This document shows positions 14,780 through 27,272 of a DNA stretch of 33,871 bases, in pieces. The translations under genes were made by a program, and so were the position numbers. A model generated the notes under the pieces. It was not told the origin of the DNA. It worked only from the letters and a program-made list of their open reading frames with translations, and did no database searches. The DNA lies in contig NZ_MUBA01000264.1 in NCBI RefSeq assembly GCF_002154575.1, positions 1 to 33,871 of the forward strand, given 5' to 3'. Source of the stretch: Streptomyces bobili. Lineage in GTDB: Bacteria > Actinomycetota > Actinomycetes > Streptomycetales > Streptomycetaceae. The stretch's first letter is position 1. Every line of letters begins with the position of its first letter.

Positions 14780-16771
14780 TCAGACCGCCCTCATCAGCAG
14801 GGTCGCGGCGATGAGGATCGCCACACCTCCGAACATCGAGACCGCGTAGGACCGCGCGTAGCCGTTCTGGAGCTTGCGCATGCGCCCGGAGAGTCCGCCG
14901 ACCGAGGCCGCCGTGCCGTTGACGACGCCGTCGACCAGGGTGTGGTCGACGTACACCAGGGACCGCGTGAGGTGCTCGCCGCCGCGGACCAGGACGACGT
15001 GGTTGAAGTCGTCCTGGAGAAGGTCGCGCCGGGCGGCCCTGGTGAGCAGGGACCCGCGCGGGGCGACGACCGGGACCGGGCGGCGGCCGTACTGCGCGTA
15101 GGCGACCGCGACACCGATCACCAGGACCACCATGGTGGCGAGGGTGACGGTGAGGGCGCTGACCGGGGAGTCGCCGTGGCTGTGTCCCGTGACGGGCTCC
15201 AGCCAGTGCAGGAAGCGGTCTCCGATGCTGAAGAACCCGCCCGCGAAGACCGATCCGAAGGCCAGCACGATCATCGGGATCGTCATGGACTTCGGCGACT
15301 CGTGCGGGTGCGGTTCCGCCGTCGCGGCGGCGCCGTGACCGGCTGCGGCGTCGCCGCCGTACGCGGCGGCGGGCTCGGCACTCGGTGCCTGCGGGGAGCG
15401 AGTGGGCTGGTTCTTCCAGCGCTCCTCGCCGAAGAACGTCATCAGCATCACGCGCGTCATGTAGTACGCCGTGATGGCCGCGCCCAGCAGCGCGCAGCCG
15501 CCGAGGATCCAGCCCTCGGTGCCGCCCTTGGCGAAGGCCGCCTCGATGATCTTGTCCTTGGAGAAGAAGCCGGACAGACCGGGGAAGCCGATGATGGCGA
15601 GGTAGCCGAGGCCGAAGGTGATGAAGGTGACCGGCATGTACTTGCGCAGGCCGCCGTACTTGCGCATGTCGACCTCGTCGTTCATGCCGTGCATGACCGA
15701 ACCTGCGCCGAGGAACAGGCCGGCCTTGAAGAAGCCGTGCGTCACCAGGTGCATGATCGCGAAGACGTACCCGATGGGGCCGAGGCCGGCCGCCAGCACC
15801 ATGTAGCCGATCTGCGACATGGTCGAGCCGGCCAGGGCCTTCTTGATGTCGTCCTTCGCGCAACCGACGATCGCACCGAACAGGAGCGTCACGGCGCCGA
15901 CGATGGTGACGACGAGCTGTGCGTCGGGCGCCAGGTTGAAGATCGCCGCGGAGCGGACGATGAGGTAGACGCCCGCGGTCACCATCGTGGCCGCGTGGAT
16001 GAGGGCCGAGACCGGGGTCGGGCCCTCCATGGCGTCCCCGAGCCAGGACTGCAGCGGGACCTGGGCGGACTTGCCGCAGGCCGCGAGCAGCAGCATCAGG
16101 GCGATGCCGTTGAGCGTGGCCTCGGAGGCGCCTCCGGCGAGTCCCGGCTCCTCGTGCGTGCCGAGCAAAGGACCGAAGGCGAAGGTGCCGAAGGTGGTGA
16201 ACATCAGCATGATGGCGATCGACAGGCCCATGTCGCCGACGCGGTTGACCAGGAAGGCTTTCTTCGCGGCGGTGGCGGCGCTGGGCTTGTGCTGCCAGAA
16301 GCCGATCAGCAGGTAGGAGGCGAGACCGACGCCCTCCCAGCCGACGTACAGCAGCAGGTAGTTGTCGGCGAGTACCAGGAGGAGCATCGCCGCGAGGAAC
16401 AGGTTCAGGTAGCCGAAGAAGCGGCGGCGGCGCTCGTCGTGCTCCATGTACCCGATCGAGTACAGGTGGATCAGCGAGCCGACGCCCGTGATCAGCAGGA
16501 CGAACGTCATCGACAGCTGGTCGAGCTGGAAGGCCACGTCCGCCTGGAAGCCCTCGACCGGGATCCAGCTGAACAGGTGTTGCGTGAGCGTCCGGTCTTC
16601 CGCGTCCTTGCCGAGCAGGTCGGCGAAGAGGACCAGGCCGATCACGAAGGAGGTGGCCGCGAGCAAGGTGCCGAGCCAGTGGCCGACGGCATCGAGCCGC
16701 CGTCCGCCGACCAGCAGGACGGCCGCTCCGAGCAGGGGCGCCGCGATCAGCAGCGCAATCAGGTTCTCCAC
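14780..16771 (-). CDS. nuoL: NADH-quinone oxidoreductase subunit L
   Basis: This is a 663-residue distal proton-pumping subunit. It has the antiporter-like core ([51 protein letters not shown]) and the C-terminal region that forms the long lateral helix in known complex I structures. A hydrophilic Ala/His/Pro-rich stretch (about 455-480) is longer than in E. coli NuoL (613). The GTG at 16771 has GGAAG four bases upstream. It begins 15 bp after the nuoK stop and is the largest membrane subunit of the operon. Confidence 0.97.
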   Translation of the reverse strand: MENLIALLIAAPLLGAAVLLVGGRRLDAVGHWLGTLLAATSFVIGLVLFADLLGKDAEDRTLTQHLFSWIPVEGFQADVAFQLDQLSMTFVLLITGVGSLIHLYSIGYMEHDERRRRFFGYLNLFLAAMLLLVLADNYLLLYVGWEGVGLASYLLIGFWQHKPSAATAAKKAFLVNRVGDMGLSIAIMLMFTTFGTFAFGPLLGTHEEPGLAGGASEATLNGIALMLLLAACGKSAQVPLQSWLGDAMEGPTPVSALIHAATMVTAGVYLIVRSAAIFNLAPDAQLVVTIVGAVTLLFGAIVGCAKDDIKKALAGSTMSQIGYMVLAAGLGPIGYVFAIMHLVTHGFFKAGLFLGAGSVMHGMNDEVDMRKYGGLRKYMPVTFITFGLGYLAIIGFPGLSGFFSKDKIIEAAFAKGGTEGWILGGCALLGAAITAYYMTRVMLMTFFGEERWKNQPTRSPQAPSAEPAAAYGGDAAAGHGAAATAEPHPHESPKSMTIPMIVLAFGSVFAGGFFSIGDRFLHWLEPVTGHSHGDSPVSALTVTLATMVVLVIGVAVAYAQYGRRPVPVVAPRGSLLTRAARRDLLQDDFNHVVLVRGGEHLTRSLVYVDHTLVDGVVNGTAASVGGLSGRMRKLQNGYARSYAVSMFGGVAILIAATLLMRAV

Positions 16772-16786
16772 GATTCTTCCGACCCC

Positions 16787-17086
16787 TTACAGCTTCATCA
16801 GGCTGGCGTCGTCGACCGAGGCCGAGTGGCGGGAACGGAACAGCGACACGATGATCGCGAGTCCCACCACGACCTCCGCTGCGGCGACGACCATCGTGAA
16901 GAAGGCGATGATCTGGCCGTCGAGATTGCCGTGCATGCGGGAGAAGGCGACGAACGCGAGGTTGCACGCGTTGAGCATCAGCTCGATGCACATGAACACG
17001 ACGATCGCGTTGCGCCTGATCAGGACGCCTGTCGCGCCGATCGTGAACAACAGGGCGGCGAGATAGAGGTAGTTGACGGGGTTCAC
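16787..17086 (-). CDS. nuoK: NADH-quinone oxidoreductase subunit K
   Basis: This 99-residue membrane subunit has three helices. The two membrane-embedded glutamates needed for proton translocation are E35 ([10 protein letters not shown]) and E71 ([11 protein letters not shown]), matching E36 and E72 of E. coli. The length is that of the family. The GTG at 17086 overlaps the nuoJ stop by four bases. Confidence 0.97.
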
Positions 17087-17925
17087 TTCGACGCCTCCTC
17101 GGCCCGCTTGAAGGTCGGCGGCTCGATCGGGGTGCGCTCCAGACGGTCCTCGGCACGCTGTTCGAGCGCCTTGAGGTCGTTGAGCGCCTCGGTGGACACG
17201 TCCCGGATCTGGCCGCGCTCCCGCAGCGTCTTGCTGACGGTGAGTTCCGACGGGGTGCCGTCGGGCAGCAGGCCGGCGATGTCCACGGCGTTGTGCCGCG
17301 CGTACACACCGGGTGCGGGCAGCGGCGGCAGGTGGACGCCCTCGCGGACGCGCTGCTCGGACATCTCGCGCTGCGTCATCGCCCGCTCGGTGCGCTCGCG
17401 GTGGGTGAGCACCATGGCGCCGACGGCGGCCGTGATGAGCAGGGCGCCGGTGATCTCGAAGGCGAAGACGTACTTCGTGAAGATGAGGGCCGCGAGGCCC
17501 TCCACATTGCCGCCCGCGTTGGCCTCGGTGAGGCCGCCGAACTCGGTCAGGGAGGCGTTGCCGATGCCGGCGACCAGCAGGATGCCGAAGCCGAGGCCGC
17601 AGACGAGGGCCAGCCAGCGCTGGCCCTTGATGGTCTCGGTCAGGGAGTCCGCGGCGGTGACGCCGACGAGCATGACCACGAACAGGAACAGCATCATGAT
17701 CGCGCCGGTGTAGACGACGATCTGGACGACGCCCAGGAAGTAGGCGCCGTTGGCGAGGTAGAACACCGCCAGGACGATCATGGTTCCGGCGAGGCAGAGC
17801 GCGCTGTGCACGGCCCTCTTCATGAAGACGGTGCACAGGGCGCCGATCACCGCGACGGTGCCCAGCACCCAGAACTGGAACGCCTCGCCGGTGGAGGTGG
17901 AGTAGGCGGCGAGCTGAGCGCTCAT
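17083..17925 (-). CDS. nuoJ: NADH-quinone oxidoreductase subunit J
   Basis: This is a 280-residue membrane subunit. The first 170 residues hold five helices with the conserved core [20 protein letters not shown]. The remaining about 110 residues are a charged cytoplasmic extension absent from E. coli NuoJ (184) and rich in Glu, Arg and Pro. The ATG at 17925 overlaps the nuoI stop (ATGA). In complex I it packs between NuoK and NuoA/H and takes part in coupling quinone reduction to proton pumping. Confidence 0.97.
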
Positions 17926-18563
17926 CGGCCGATCACCTCCCCGGCGGCGGGCTCGTCCTTGCCGAACGTGGAGGCGGCCTCCTGCGGCACCTCGCCCTTG
18001 GTGAGGGCGACCTGCCGCTCGGTGCCGGGCGCGGCCTCGGTCACCAGGCCCCGGTAGTAGTCCTGTTCGTCCATGCCGGGGTAGATGGCGTGCGGGGCGT
18101 CGACCATGCCCTCGTCCAGGCCGGCGAGCAGCTGCTCCTTGGTGAAGATCAGGTTGGCGCGGCTGCTGTCGGCCAGTTCGAACTCGTTGGTCATCGTCAG
18201 CGCGCGCGTGGGGCACGCCTCGATGCACAGGCCGCACAGGATGCAGCGGGCGTAGTTGATCTGGTAGACGCGCCCGTACCGCTCGCCGGGCGAGTAGCGC
18301 TCCTCCTCGGTGTTGTCCGCCCCCTCGACGTAGATGGCGTCGGCGGGGCAGGCCCAGGCGCACAACTCGCAGCCGACGCACTTCTCCAGGCCGTCCGGAT
18401 GGCGGTTGAGCTGGTGCCGTCCGTGGAACCGCGGAGCGGTGGTCTTCTGCTGCTCGGGATACTGCTCGGTGAGCCGCTTCTTGAACATGGCCTTGAAGGT
18501 CACGCCGAAGCCGGCTACCGGGTTCTGGAAACCGGGTTTGGTCTCCTTGGGCTCCTCAGCCAT
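17922..18563 (-). CDS. nuoI: NADH-quinone oxidoreductase subunit I, 2x[4Fe-4S]
   Basis: This is a 213-residue peripheral-arm ferredoxin-like subunit. Two C-x2-C-x2-C-x3-C-P motifs (C62, C65, C68, C72 and C107, C110, C113, C117) bind clusters N6a and N6b on the electron path to quinone. The C-terminal 75 residues are an acidic tail found in actinobacterial versions. The ATG at 18563 is decided by a very strong AAAGGAGG six bases upstream. An in-frame start 60 bases earlier is not needed. It overlaps the end of nuoH by eight bases. Confidence 0.97.
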   Translation of the reverse strand: MAEEPKETKPGFQNPVAGFGVTFKAMFKKRLTEQYPEQQKTTAPRFHGRHQLNRHPDGLEKCVGCELCAWACPADAIYVEGADNTEEERYSPGERYGRVYQINYARCILCGLCIEACPTRALTMTNEFELADSSRANLIFTKEQLLAGLDEGMVDAPHAIYPGMDEQDYYRGLVTEAAPGTERQVALTKGEVPQEAASTFGKDEPAAGEVIGR

Positions 18564-19917
18564 CGGACGCCTCCTTTCCATCCAGCGATCCGTCACTCTG
18601 AGTATCGGGCCCGCCACTGACAATCAGCTCCCGCTCCCGGCGCGAAGCGCGCCTGGGCACCGGTGGAAGCTCCTGTCCCGGCAGCGGCGGTACGGGGAAT
18701 CCGCCCGCCATCGGGTCGAATCCGGCGGGCTCGGCGGGGGCCCGCTCGTCCTTGCCGCGGTCGCGGAACATGTCGGCGACGAAGGAGAGCAGCAGCAGGG
18801 CCAGGACACCGCCGCCGACGTAGAGGGCGATGTCGGCGAAGTCGTAGTTCTCGTTGCGCAGGGTCCGCACGGTGGCGACGAGCATCAGCCAGGTCACCGA
18901 GACCGGGATGAGGACCTTCCAGCCGAGCTTCATCAGCTGGTCGTAGCGGACCCGGGGCAGCGTGCCGCGCAGCCAGATGAAGAAGAACAGCAGCAGTTGC
19001 ACCTTGACGACGAACCAGAGCATCGGCCACCAGCCGTGGTTCGCGCCCTCCCAGAAGGTGCTGACCGGCCAGGGAGCCCGCCAGCCGCCGAGGAAGAGCG
19101 TGGTCGCGACGGCCGACACCGTCACCATGTTCACGTACTCGGCGAGCATGAACAGCGCGAACTTGATCGACGAGTACTCGGTGTTGAAGCCGCCGACCAG
19201 GTCGCCCTCGGACTCCGGCATGTCGAAGGGGGCGCGGTTGGTCTCGCCGACCATCGTGACGATGTAGAGGATGAAGGAGACCGGCAGCAGGAGGATGTAC
19301 CAGCGGTCCTGCTGCTGCTCGACGATCGTCGACGTCGACATCGACCCGGAGTACAGGAACACCGAGGCGAACGCGGCGCCCATCGCGATCTCGTACGAGA
19401 TCATCTGCGCGCAGGACCGCAGGCCGCCCAGCAGCGGGTAGGTGGATCCTGAGCTCCAGCCCGCCAGGACGATGCCGTAGATGCCGATCGAGGCGACCGC
19501 GAGGATGTAGAGCATCGCGATCGGCAGGTCGGTGAGCTGCATCGTGGTGCGCTGGCCGAAGATCGAGACCTCGTTGCCGGCCGGCCCGAAGGGGATCACC
19601 GCGATCGCCATGAAGGCCGGGATGGCGGCGACGACCGGTGCGAGGACGTACACCACCTTGTCGGCACGCTTGACGACGAGGTCTTCCTTCAGCATCAGCT
19701 TGACGCCGTCGGCGAGCGACTGGAGCATGCCCCAGGGGCCATGCCGGTTGGGGCCGACGCGCAGCTGCATCCAGGCGACGACCTTGCGCTCCCAGACGAT
19801 GGAGAACAGCACGGTCAGCATCAGGAAGGCGAAGCAGAACACCGCCTTGACGACGACCAGCCACCAGGGGTCGCGGCCGAACATCGAGAGGTCTTCCGCG
19901 GCGAGGTACAGGCTCAT
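18556..19917 (-). CDS. nuoH: NADH-quinone oxidoreductase subunit H
   Basis: This is a 453-residue subunit that forms the quinone-binding pocket with NuoB and NuoD. Conserved blocks are [38 protein letters not shown] and [13 protein letters not shown]. Eight or so helices end at about residue 385. After them comes a Pro- and Arg-rich cytoplasmic tail of about 65 residues that E. coli NuoH (325) lacks. The ATG at 19917 overlaps the nuoG stop (ATGA). Confidence 0.97.
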   Translation of the reverse strand: MSLYLAAEDLSMFGRDPWWLVVVKAVFCFAFLMLTVLFSIVWERKVVAWMQLRVGPNRHGPWGMLQSLADGVKLMLKEDLVVKRADKVVYVLAPVVAAIPAFMAIAVIPFGPAGNEVSIFGQRTTMQLTDLPIAMLYILAVASIGIYGIVLAGWSSGSTYPLLGGLRSCAQMISYEIAMGAAFASVFLYSGSMSTSTIVEQQQDRWYILLLPVSFILYIVTMVGETNRAPFDMPESEGDLVGGFNTEYSSIKFALFMLAEYVNMVTVSAVATTLFLGGWRAPWPVSTFWEGANHGWWPMLWFVVKVQLLLFFFIWLRGTLPRVRYDQLMKLGWKVLIPVSVTWLMLVATVRTLRNENYDFADIALYVGGGVLALLLLSFVADMFRDRGKDERAPAEPAGFDPMAGGFPVPPLPGQELPPVPRRASRRERELIVSGGPDTQSDGSLDGKEASDG

Positions 19918-22421
19918 GCCTCTCCCTCCTTGAGGGCGTCGGCGGCGGGCGTCGCCGGGCCGATGCGGACGAGGGAGCCGGGCCGGGCCCCGGTGTCGGA
20001 GGCGACACCGGCGCCGGTGGAGTTCAGCGGAAGCCACACCACCCGGTCGGGCATCTCGGTGACCTCCAGCGGCAGTTCGACCGTTCCGGCGGTACCGGTC
20101 ACGGCGAGTACGTCGCCGTCCTTGACGCCGGCTTCGGCGGCCGTGGCGGCGGACACGCGCGCGCGGGCGGCGTGCCGGGTCCCGGCGAGCGCTTCGTCGC
20201 CCTGCTGGAGGAGACCCTGATCGAGCAGCAGGCGGTGTCCGGCGAGCACGGCCTCACCCGCGGCGGGTCGCGGCAGTACGCCCGCGGTGTCCGTCGGTGC
20301 GGTGGCCCGCGGCCCGCCCCAGGCGCCGAGCCGGTCCAGCTCGGCGCGCGCGGTGCGCAGGTCGGGCAGGCCCAGATGGACGTCCATGGCGTCGGCCAGC
20401 ATCTGCAGCACGCGCGCGTCGGCCGGCGCCAGGCGGCGCGTCATCTGGTCGGGCTTGAGCGCGGCCTCGAAGAGGCGCACCCGGCCCTCCCAGTTGAGGA
20501 ACGCGCCGGCCTTCTCGGCGACCGCGGCCACGGGCAGTACGACGTCGGCGTGGGCGGTGACCTCGCCGGGCCGCAGCTCCAGCGACACCACGAAGCCGGC
20601 CTCGGCGAGCGCCTCACGCGCGCGCTTCGGGTCGGGCAGGTCGGCGACCTCCACGCCGGCGACGAGGAGTGCCTGAAGCTCACCGCCCGCGGCGGCGTCG
20701 ATGATCTGCCCCGTGTCCCGGCCGTAGCGCGACGGGAGTTCGGCGACGCCCCAGGCGGCCGCGACCTCCTCCCGCGCGCGCGGGTCGGTGGCCGGGCGCC
20801 CGCCCGGCAGCAGCGACGGCAGCGCGCCCGCCTCGATGGCGCCCCGCTCCCCCGCCCGGCGCGGAATCCACACCAGCTCCGCCCCGGTGGCGGTGGCCGC
20901 CCGGACGACGGCGGTCAGACCGCCCGCGACAGCGGCCAGCCGCTCACCGACGACGATCACCGCGCCCCCGGCGCGCAGCGCCTCGGCGGCCCGGCTGCCG
21001 GGTTCGTCCTCCAGGCCGACCCCACTGGACAGTGCGTCCAGCCACTCGGTCTCGGTGCCCGGAGCGGCCGGCAGCAGCGTGCCACCGGCCTTCACCAGAC
21101 CGCGGGTGGCGTGCGTGGCCAGCGAGAACACCTTCTGCCCATGCTGCCGCCAGGCCTTGCGCAGTCGCAGGAAGACTCCGGGCGCCTCCTCCTCGGACTC
21201 GAACCCGACGAGCAGGACGGCGGGCGCCTTCTCCAGCGTCGTGTACGTGATGCCGCTGCCGTCGAGGTCACGGCCTCGGCCCGCCACCCTGGACGCCAGG
21301 AAGTCGGCCTCCTCGCTGCTGTGCACGCGCGCGCGGAAGTCGATGTCGTTGGTGCCGAGCGCCACGCGCGCGAACTTGCTGTACGCGTAGGCGTCCTCGA
21401 CGGTGAGGCGGCCACCGGTCAGGACGCCGGTCCTGCCGCGCGAGGCCAGCAGTCCCTGGGCCGCGATCTGCAGCGCCTCCGGCCAGGAGGCCGGTTCGAG
21501 GTCGCCCTCGGCGTTGCGCACCAGCGGGGTGTCGAGCCGGTCGCGCTGCTGCGCGTACCGGAACCCGAACCGCCCCTTGTCGCAGATCCACTCCTCGTTG
21601 ACCTCGGGGTCGTCGGCGGCGAGGCGCCGCATGACCTTGCCGCGCCGGTGGTCCGTGCGCGTCGCGCAGCCGCCGGAGCAGTGCTCGCAGACGGACGGCG
21701 AGGAGATCAGGTCGAAGGGCCGCGAACGGAACCGGTAGGCCGCCGAGGTGAGCGCCCCGACCGGGCAGATCTGGATGGTGTTGCCGGAGAAGTACGACTC
21801 GAAGGGGTCGCCCTCACCGGTGCCGACCTGCTGGAGCGCGCCCCGTTCGATCAGCTCGATCATCGGGTCGCCCGCGACCTGGTTGGAGAACCGGGTGCAC
21901 CGGGCGCACAGCACGCACCGCTCACGGTCGAGCAGCACCTGTGTGGAGATCGGGACGGGCTTCTCGTAGGTCCGCTTGCGGCCCTCGAAGCGGGACTCGG
22001 CGTTGCCGTGCGACATGGCCTGGTTCTGCAGGGGGCACTCGCCGCCCTTGTCGCAGACCGGGCAGTCCAGCGGGTGGTTGATGAGGAGCAGCTCCATCAC
22101 ACCGTGCTGTGCCTTCTCGGCGACCGGGGAGGTGAGGTGGGTCTTCACCACCATCCCGTCCGTGCACGTGATGGTGCAGGAGGCCATCGGCTTGCGCTGG
22201 CCCTCGACCTCGACGATGCACTGGCGGCAGGCGCCGGCCGGGTCGAGGAGAGGGTGGTCGCAGAAGCGCGGGATCTCGATGCCGAGCTGCTCGGCGGCCC
22301 GGATGACCAGGGTGCCCTTGGGCACGCTGATCTCCGCGCCGTCGATGGTCAGCGACACGAGATCTTCCGGCGGGGGAGCCGCCTCTCCGCCCCCGGAGGG
22401 AGCGCTGGTGGTCACCGTCAT
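19914..22421 (-). CDS. nuoG: NADH-quinone oxidoreductase subunit G
   Basis: This is an 835-residue iron-sulfur subunit of the peripheral arm. The N-terminal ferredoxin domain has C54, C65, C68 and C82 for the [2Fe-2S] cluster. [14 protein letters not shown] and R-C-V-L-C-A-R-C...C-P-V-G-A-L follow for two [4Fe-4S] clusters. A fourth set, C-E-H-C-S-G-G-C with a later I-C-D-K-G, matches the off-path N7 cluster kept only in some bacteria. The rest is a degenerate molybdopterin-oxidoreductase-like domain, Ala-rich and less conserved. The ATG at 22421 has GGAGGTG upstream and overlaps the nuoF stop by four bases. Confidence 0.97.
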   Translation of the reverse strand: MTVTTSAPSGGGEAAPPPEDLVSLTIDGAEISVPKGTLVIRAAEQLGIEIPRFCDHPLLDPAGACRQCIVEVEGQRKPMASCTITCTDGMVVKTHLTSPVAEKAQHGVMELLLINHPLDCPVCDKGGECPLQNQAMSHGNAESRFEGRKRTYEKPVPISTQVLLDRERCVLCARCTRFSNQVAGDPMIELIERGALQQVGTGEGDPFESYFSGNTIQICPVGALTSAAYRFRSRPFDLISSPSVCEHCSGGCATRTDHRRGKVMRRLAADDPEVNEEWICDKGRFGFRYAQQRDRLDTPLVRNAEGDLEPASWPEALQIAAQGLLASRGRTGVLTGGRLTVEDAYAYSKFARVALGTNDIDFRARVHSSEEADFLASRVAGRGRDLDGSGITYTTLEKAPAVLLVGFESEEEAPGVFLRLRKAWRQHGQKVFSLATHATRGLVKAGGTLLPAAPGTETEWLDALSSGVGLEDEPGSRAAEALRAGGAVIVVGERLAAVAGGLTAVVRAATATGAELVWIPRRAGERGAIEAGALPSLLPGGRPATDPRAREEVAAAWGVAELPSRYGRDTGQIIDAAAGGELQALLVAGVEVADLPDPKRAREALAEAGFVVSLELRPGEVTAHADVVLPVAAVAEKAGAFLNWEGRVRLFEAALKPDQMTRRLAPADARVLQMLADAMDVHLGLPDLRTARAELDRLGAWGGPRATAPTDTAGVLPRPAAGEAVLAGHRLLLDQGLLQQGDEALAGTRHAARARVSAATAAEAGVKDGDVLAVTGTAGTVELPLEVTEMPDRVVWLPLNSTGAGVASDTGARPGSLVRIGPATPAADALKEGEA

Positions 22422-23764
22422 GCGTTCACCTCCGTGCGGTCGGCCCAGGCCGTCGACTTGGCCGGGTCGAAGGGGCAGCCGCGGCCCGTGATGTGCTGTT
22501 CGTACTCCTCGCGGAAGTGCTTGAGCGAGGAGAAGATCGGCGAGGCGGCACCGTCGCCGAGGGCACAGAAGGACTTGCCGTTGATGTTGTCGGCAATGTC
22601 GTTGAGCTTGTCGAGGTCGGACATGGCGCCCTTGCCCGCCTCGATGTCCCGCAGCAACTGCACCAGCCAGTAGGTGCCTTCACGGCACGGTGTGCACTTG
22701 CCGCAGGACTCGTGGGCGTAGAACTCGGTCCAGCGGGTGACGGCACGCACGACGCAGGTCGTCTCGTCGAAGCACTGGAGTGCTTTCGTGCCGAGCATGG
22801 AACCCGCGGCACCCACTCCTTCGTAGTCAAGAGGGACGTCGAGGTGCTCGTCGGTGAACATCGGTGTGGAGGACCCGCCCGGCGTCCAGAACTTGAGGCG
22901 GTGGCCCGGTCGCATGCCGCCGCTCATCTCCAGGAGCTGGCGCAGGGTGATACCGAGGGGGGCCTCGTACTGGCCGGGGCTGGCGACATGGCCGCTGAGC
23001 GAGTAGAGCGTGAAGCCCGGGGACTTCTCGCTTCCCATCGACCTGAACCATTCTTTGCCGTTTTGCAGAATCGCGGGAACCGACGCGATCGACTCGACGT
23101 TATTCACCACAGTCGGGCATGCGTAGAGGCCCGCGACAGCAGGGAAAGGAGGACGCAGCCGCGGTTGTCCACGGCGGCCTTCGAGGGAGTCCAGCAGCGC
23201 GGTCTCCTCACCGCAGATGTACGCGCCCGCACCCGCGTGCACGGTGAGTTCGAGGTCGAGTCCGCTGCCCAGGATGTTCTCGCCGAGGTAGCCCGCCGCA
23301 TAGGCCTCGCGCACGGCCTCGTGCAACCTTCGCAGAACAGGGACGACTTCTCCCCGCAGATAGATGAACGCATGAGACGACCTGATGGCATAACACGCGA
23401 TCACAATGCCCTCGATGAGGCTGTGCGGGTTCGCGAAGAGGAGCGGGATGTCCTTACAGGTTCCCGGCTCCGACTCGTCGGCGTTGACAACTAGATAGTG
23501 CGGTTTTCCATCCCCCTGCGGAATGAACTGCCATTTCATTCCGGTGGGGAATCCGGCGCCGCCGCGACCACGCAGACCGGAGTCCTTGACGTACGCGATC
23601 AGGTCGTCCGGCGACATGGCGAGCGCCTTGCGGAGCCCCTCGTACCCCTCGTGCCTTCGGTACACGTCCAGCGTCCAGGACCTGTCCTCGTCCCAGAAGG
23701 CCGACAGCACGGGTGCGAGCAGCTTCTCGGGGCCGGTGTCCTTCAGTTCGGGTGCCAAGGTCAT
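22418..23764 (-). CDS. nuoF: NADH-quinone oxidoreductase subunit F (FMN, NADH site)
   Basis: This is a 448-residue subunit where NADH is oxidised. The FMN/NADH site [13 protein letters not shown] is at 66-78, with N-A-D-E-S-E-P-G-T at 94-102 and [13 protein letters not shown] further on. Cluster N3 ligands are C354, C357 and C360 ([10 protein letters not shown]) and C400. The length equals E. coli NuoF (445). The start overlaps the nuoE stop by one base (TGATG). The segment from about 23041 to 23560 uses many A/T-ending codons (AAA, GAA, ATT, AAT, CTA, GTT), unlike the rest of the operon, while the protein remains normal. Confidence 0.98.
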   Translation of the reverse strand: MTLAPELKDTGPEKLLAPVLSAFWDEDRSWTLDVYRRHEGYEGLRKALAMSPDDLIAYVKDSGLRGRGGAGFPTGMKWQFIPQGDGKPHYLVVNADESEPGTCKDIPLLFANPHSLIEGIVIACYAIRSSHAFIYLRGEVVPVLRRLHEAVREAYAAGYLGENILGSGLDLELTVHAGAGAYICGEETALLDSLEGRRGQPRLRPPFPAVAGLYACPTVVNNVESIASVPAILQNGKEWFRSMGSEKSPGFTLYSLSGHVASPGQYEAPLGITLRQLLEMSGGMRPGHRLKFWTPGGSSTPMFTDEHLDVPLDYEGVGAAGSMLGTKALQCFDETTCVVRAVTRWTEFYAHESCGKCTPCREGTYWLVQLLRDIEAGKGAMSDLDKLNDIADNINGKSFCALGDGAASPIFSSLKHFREEYEQHITGRGCPFDPAKSTAWADRTEVNA

Positions 23765-24636
23765 CACTCCCCCTCCTCGGCGGTAGGCCCTGCCGGGTGG
23801 GCCGGGTCGGAGGCCGACGTGTCCTGCGGCGCGTCGTGCGAACTCAGGTGCTCGGTCGGCGACGGGTCGTGCACGGCCCGGTCCTGCGGCGCTCCGTGCG
23901 GTCCGCCGTCGCGCGGATGGACCACGCGCGCCGGTGCGGTCTCTCCCTTTGCCAGGCGAAGACCCACCAGTGACGCCGGTCCCGCGCTGCCGCCCGCGTC
24001 GACGGCGCCCTCGCGCTCGTCGGGGAAGCCCGCCAGGATCCGGGCGGTCTCCTTGAACGTGCACAGCGGCGCCCCGCGCGTGGGCGAGACGGTACGGCCG
24101 GTACGCAGGTCGTCCACGAGGCTCTTGGCGCTCTGCACGGTCTGGTTGTCGAAGAACTCCCAGTTGACCATCACGACCGGCGCGAAGTCGCAGGCCGCGT
24201 TGCACTCGATGTGCTCCAGGGTGACCTTGCCGTCGTCGGTGGTCTCGCCGTTGCCGACGCCGAGGTGGTCCTGGAGCGCCTCGAAGATGGCGTCGCCGCC
24301 CATCACCGCGCAGAGGGTGTTGGTGCAGACGCCCACCTGGTAGTCACCGCTCGGCCGGCGCCGGTACATGGTGTAGAAGGTCGCGACCGCGGTGACCTCT
24401 GCAGTGGTCAGGCCCAGTACGTCCGCGCAGAACCGCATCCCGGTGCGCGTGACGTGTCCCTCCTCCGACTGCACGAGGTGCAGCAATGGCAGGAGTGCGG
24501 AGCGGGAGTCGGGGTAGCGGGCGATGATCTCGCGCGCGTCCGTCTCCAGCCTGGCTCGGACGTCGTCCGGGTAGGCGGGCGCGGGCAGCTGGGGCATGCC
24601 CAGGCTGACGCCCCGCTCGGAAGAAGAGGTGGTCAC
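23764..24636 (-). CDS. nuoE: NADH-quinone oxidoreductase subunit E, [2Fe-2S]
   Basis: This is a 290-residue subunit of the NADH-dehydrogenase module. A thioredoxin-like domain carries the [2Fe-2S] ligands C104, C109, C145 and C149 (C-T-N-T-L-C ... E-C-N-A-A-C-D). After about residue 205 comes an acidic, low-complexity tail of about 85 residues, not found in E. coli NuoE (166). The tail has two copies of H-(G/D)-A-P-Q-D exactly 20 residues apart. The GTG at 24636 overlaps the nuoD stop (GTGA). Electrons from NuoF pass to this cluster, which is off the main path. Confidence 0.97.
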   Translation of the reverse strand: MTTSSSERGVSLGMPQLPAPAYPDDVRARLETDAREIIARYPDSRSALLPLLHLVQSEEGHVTRTGMRFCADVLGLTTAEVTAVATFYTMYRRRPSGDYQVGVCTNTLCAVMGGDAIFEALQDHLGVGNGETTDDGKVTLEHIECNAACDFAPVVMVNWEFFDNQTVQSAKSLVDDLRTGRTVSPTRGAPLCTFKETARILAGFPDEREGAVDAGGSAGPASLVGLRLAKGETAPARVVHPRDGGPHGAPQDRAVHDPSPTEHLSSHDAPQDTSASDPAHPAGPTAEEGE

Positions 24637-25955
24637 CGGTCGACGCCTCCCATCACGGGGTCGATGGACGCCACGGCGACGATCACGTCGGCGACCTGGC
24701 CGCCTTCGCACATCGCCGCCATGGCCTGAAGGTTGGTGAAGGACGGGTCACGGAAGTGGACCCGGTAGGGGCGGGTGCCGCCGTCGGACACGGCGTGCAC
24801 ACCGAGTTCGCCCTTGGGCGATTCGACGGCCGCGTACGCCTGGCCCGGCGGGACCCGGAAACCCTCGGTGACCAGCTTGAAGTGGTGGATCAGGGCCTCC
24901 ATGGAGGTGCCCATGATCTTCTTGATGTGGTCGAGGGAGTTGCCGAGGCCGTCGGGGCCCAGGGCGAGCTGGGCGGGCCAGGCGATCTTCTTGTCGGCGA
25001 CCATGACCGGGCCGGGCTGGAGCCGGTCCAGGCACTGCTCGACGATCCTGAGCGACTGGCGCATCTCCTCCAGGCGGATCAGGAAGCGGCCGTAGGCGTC
25101 GCAGGAGTCGGCGGTCGGGACGTCGAAGTCGTACGTCTCGTAGTCGCAGTAGGGCTGGCTCTTGCGCAGGTCGTGCGGCAGGCCGGTGGCGCGCAGCACC
25201 GGGCCGGTGGCGCCCAGGGCCATGCAGCCGGCCAGGTCGAGATAGCCGATGTCCTGCATGCGGGCCTTGAAGATGGGGTTCCCGGTCGCGAGCTTGTCGT
25301 ACTCCGGGAGGTTCTTCTTCATCTTCTTCACGAACTCGCGGATCTGGTCCACCGCGCCGGGCGGCAGGTCCTGGGCGAGTCCGCCGGGGCGGATGTACGC
25401 GTGGTTCATCCGCAGGCCGGTGATGAGTTCGTAGATGTCGAGAATCAGTTCACGATCGCGGAACCCGTAGATCATGATCGTGGTCGCGCCGAGTTCCATG
25501 CCGCCGGTGGCGATGCACACCAGGTGGGAGGACATCCGGTTCAGCTCCATCAGGAGCACCCGGATGATCTTGGCTCGCTCGGTGATCTGGTCCTCGATGC
25601 CGAGGAGCTTCTCGACGCCGAGACAGTAGGCGGTCTCGTTGAAGAAGGACGTCAGGTAGTCCATGCGCGTCACGAAGGTGGTGCCCTGTGTCCACGTACG
25701 GAACTCGAGGTTCTTCTCGATGCCGGTGTGCAGGTAGCCGATGCCGCAGCGGGCCTCGGTGACCGTCTCGCCGTCGATCTCCAGGATCAGGCGGAGCACA
25801 CCGTGGGTGGAGGGGTGCTGAGGCCCCATGTTGACGACGATGCGTTCGTCGTCGGCGCGGGCCGCGGACTGGACGACCTCGTCCCAGTCGCCACCGGTGA
25901 CCGTGTAGACGGTGCCCTCGGTGGTCTCGCGCGGCGATGCTGACTGAGTGCTCAC
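24633..25955 (-). CDS. nuoD: NADH-quinone oxidoreductase subunit D
   Basis: This is a 440-residue 49-kDa-type subunit, related to the large subunit of NiFe hydrogenases, that forms the quinone headgroup site with NuoB. Conserved parts are [14 protein letters not shown], the quinone-site histidine loop within it, [11 protein letters not shown] and [10 protein letters not shown]. It is a separate gene here, unlike the fused nuoCD of E. coli. The GTG at 25955 overlaps the nuoC stop by four bases. Confidence 0.97.
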   Translation of the reverse strand: MSTQSASPRETTEGTVYTVTGGDWDEVVQSAARADDERIVVNMGPQHPSTHGVLRLILEIDGETVTEARCGIGYLHTGIEKNLEFRTWTQGTTFVTRMDYLTSFFNETAYCLGVEKLLGIEDQITERAKIIRVLLMELNRMSSHLVCIATGGMELGATTIMIYGFRDRELILDIYELITGLRMNHAYIRPGGLAQDLPPGAVDQIREFVKKMKKNLPEYDKLATGNPIFKARMQDIGYLDLAGCMALGATGPVLRATGLPHDLRKSQPYCDYETYDFDVPTADSCDAYGRFLIRLEEMRQSLRIVEQCLDRLQPGPVMVADKKIAWPAQLALGPDGLGNSLDHIKKIMGTSMEALIHHFKLVTEGFRVPPGQAYAAVESPKGELGVHAVSDGGTRPYRVHFRDPSFTNLQAMAAMCEGGQVADVIVAVASIDPVMGGVDR

Positions 25956-26703
25956 GAGTACGACCTCCGCTGGTCCGGAGCCGGGATCTGGGCGCCCTTG
26001 TACTCGACGGGGATGCCGCCGAGGGGATAGTCCTTGCGCTGCGGGTGGCCCTGCCAGTCGTCCGGCATCATGATCCGCGTCAGGGCCGGGTGACCGTCGA
26101 AGACGATCCCGAAGAAGTCGTAGGTCTCGCGCTCGTGCCAGTCGTTGGTCGGATAGACGGGGACCAGCGACGGGATGTGACGGTCGGAGTCCGGGGCGCT
26201 GACCTCGAGCCGGATCAGCCTGTTGTGGGTGATCGAGCGCAGGTGGTAGACGGCGTGCAGTTCGCGGCCCTTGTCGTTCGGGTAGTGGACGCCGCTCACT
26301 CCCGTGCACAGTTCGAAGCGCAGGGCCGGGTCGTCGCGCAGAGTGCGGGCGACACGGACGAGGTGTTCGCGTTCGATGTGGAAGGTGAGTTCGTCGCGGT
26401 CGACGACCGTCCTCTCGATCGCGTTGCCGGGCAGGAGACCCTGCTCCTCCAGCGCGCCCTCGAGTTCGTCGGCGACCTCGTCGAACCAGCCGCCGTAGGG
26501 GCGGGCGGTCGCGCCGGGCAGGCGTACCGAGCGGACCAGGCCGCCGTAACCGGAGGTGTCGCCGCCGTTGTCGGCGCCGAACATGCCTCGCTGGACGCGG
26601 ATCTCCTCGCCGCCCTGGCCGCGCTGGCCGGGGAGGTTGGAGGCGGAGAGGTCCTTCTCGGGGTTGGTTCCCTCGGCCCCCGCGCCGGTGCCGTTGGCGT
26701 CGC

Positions 26704-26707
<4 letters not shown>
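25952..26707 (-). CDS. nuoC: NADH-quinone oxidoreductase subunit C
   Basis: This is a 251-residue 30-kDa-type subunit of the peripheral arm. A Gly/Asn-rich N-terminal extension (1-60) precedes the conserved domain, which contains [18 protein letters not shown] and the end motif R-K-D-Y-P-L-G-G. It is structural, without cofactors, and binds NuoD. The GTG at 26707 overlaps the nuoB stop by four bases. Confidence 0.97.
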
Positions 26708-27258
<551 letters not shown>

Positions 27259-27272
27259 GACTTAAAGGCCCC

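Noticed and set aside
13203..17309. A single giant minus-strand protein covering nuoM and upstream genes
   Set aside because: Only the part after 14774 is NuoM. The rest is an out-of-frame shadow of nuoJ, nuoK and nuoL, which have their own starts and motifs.
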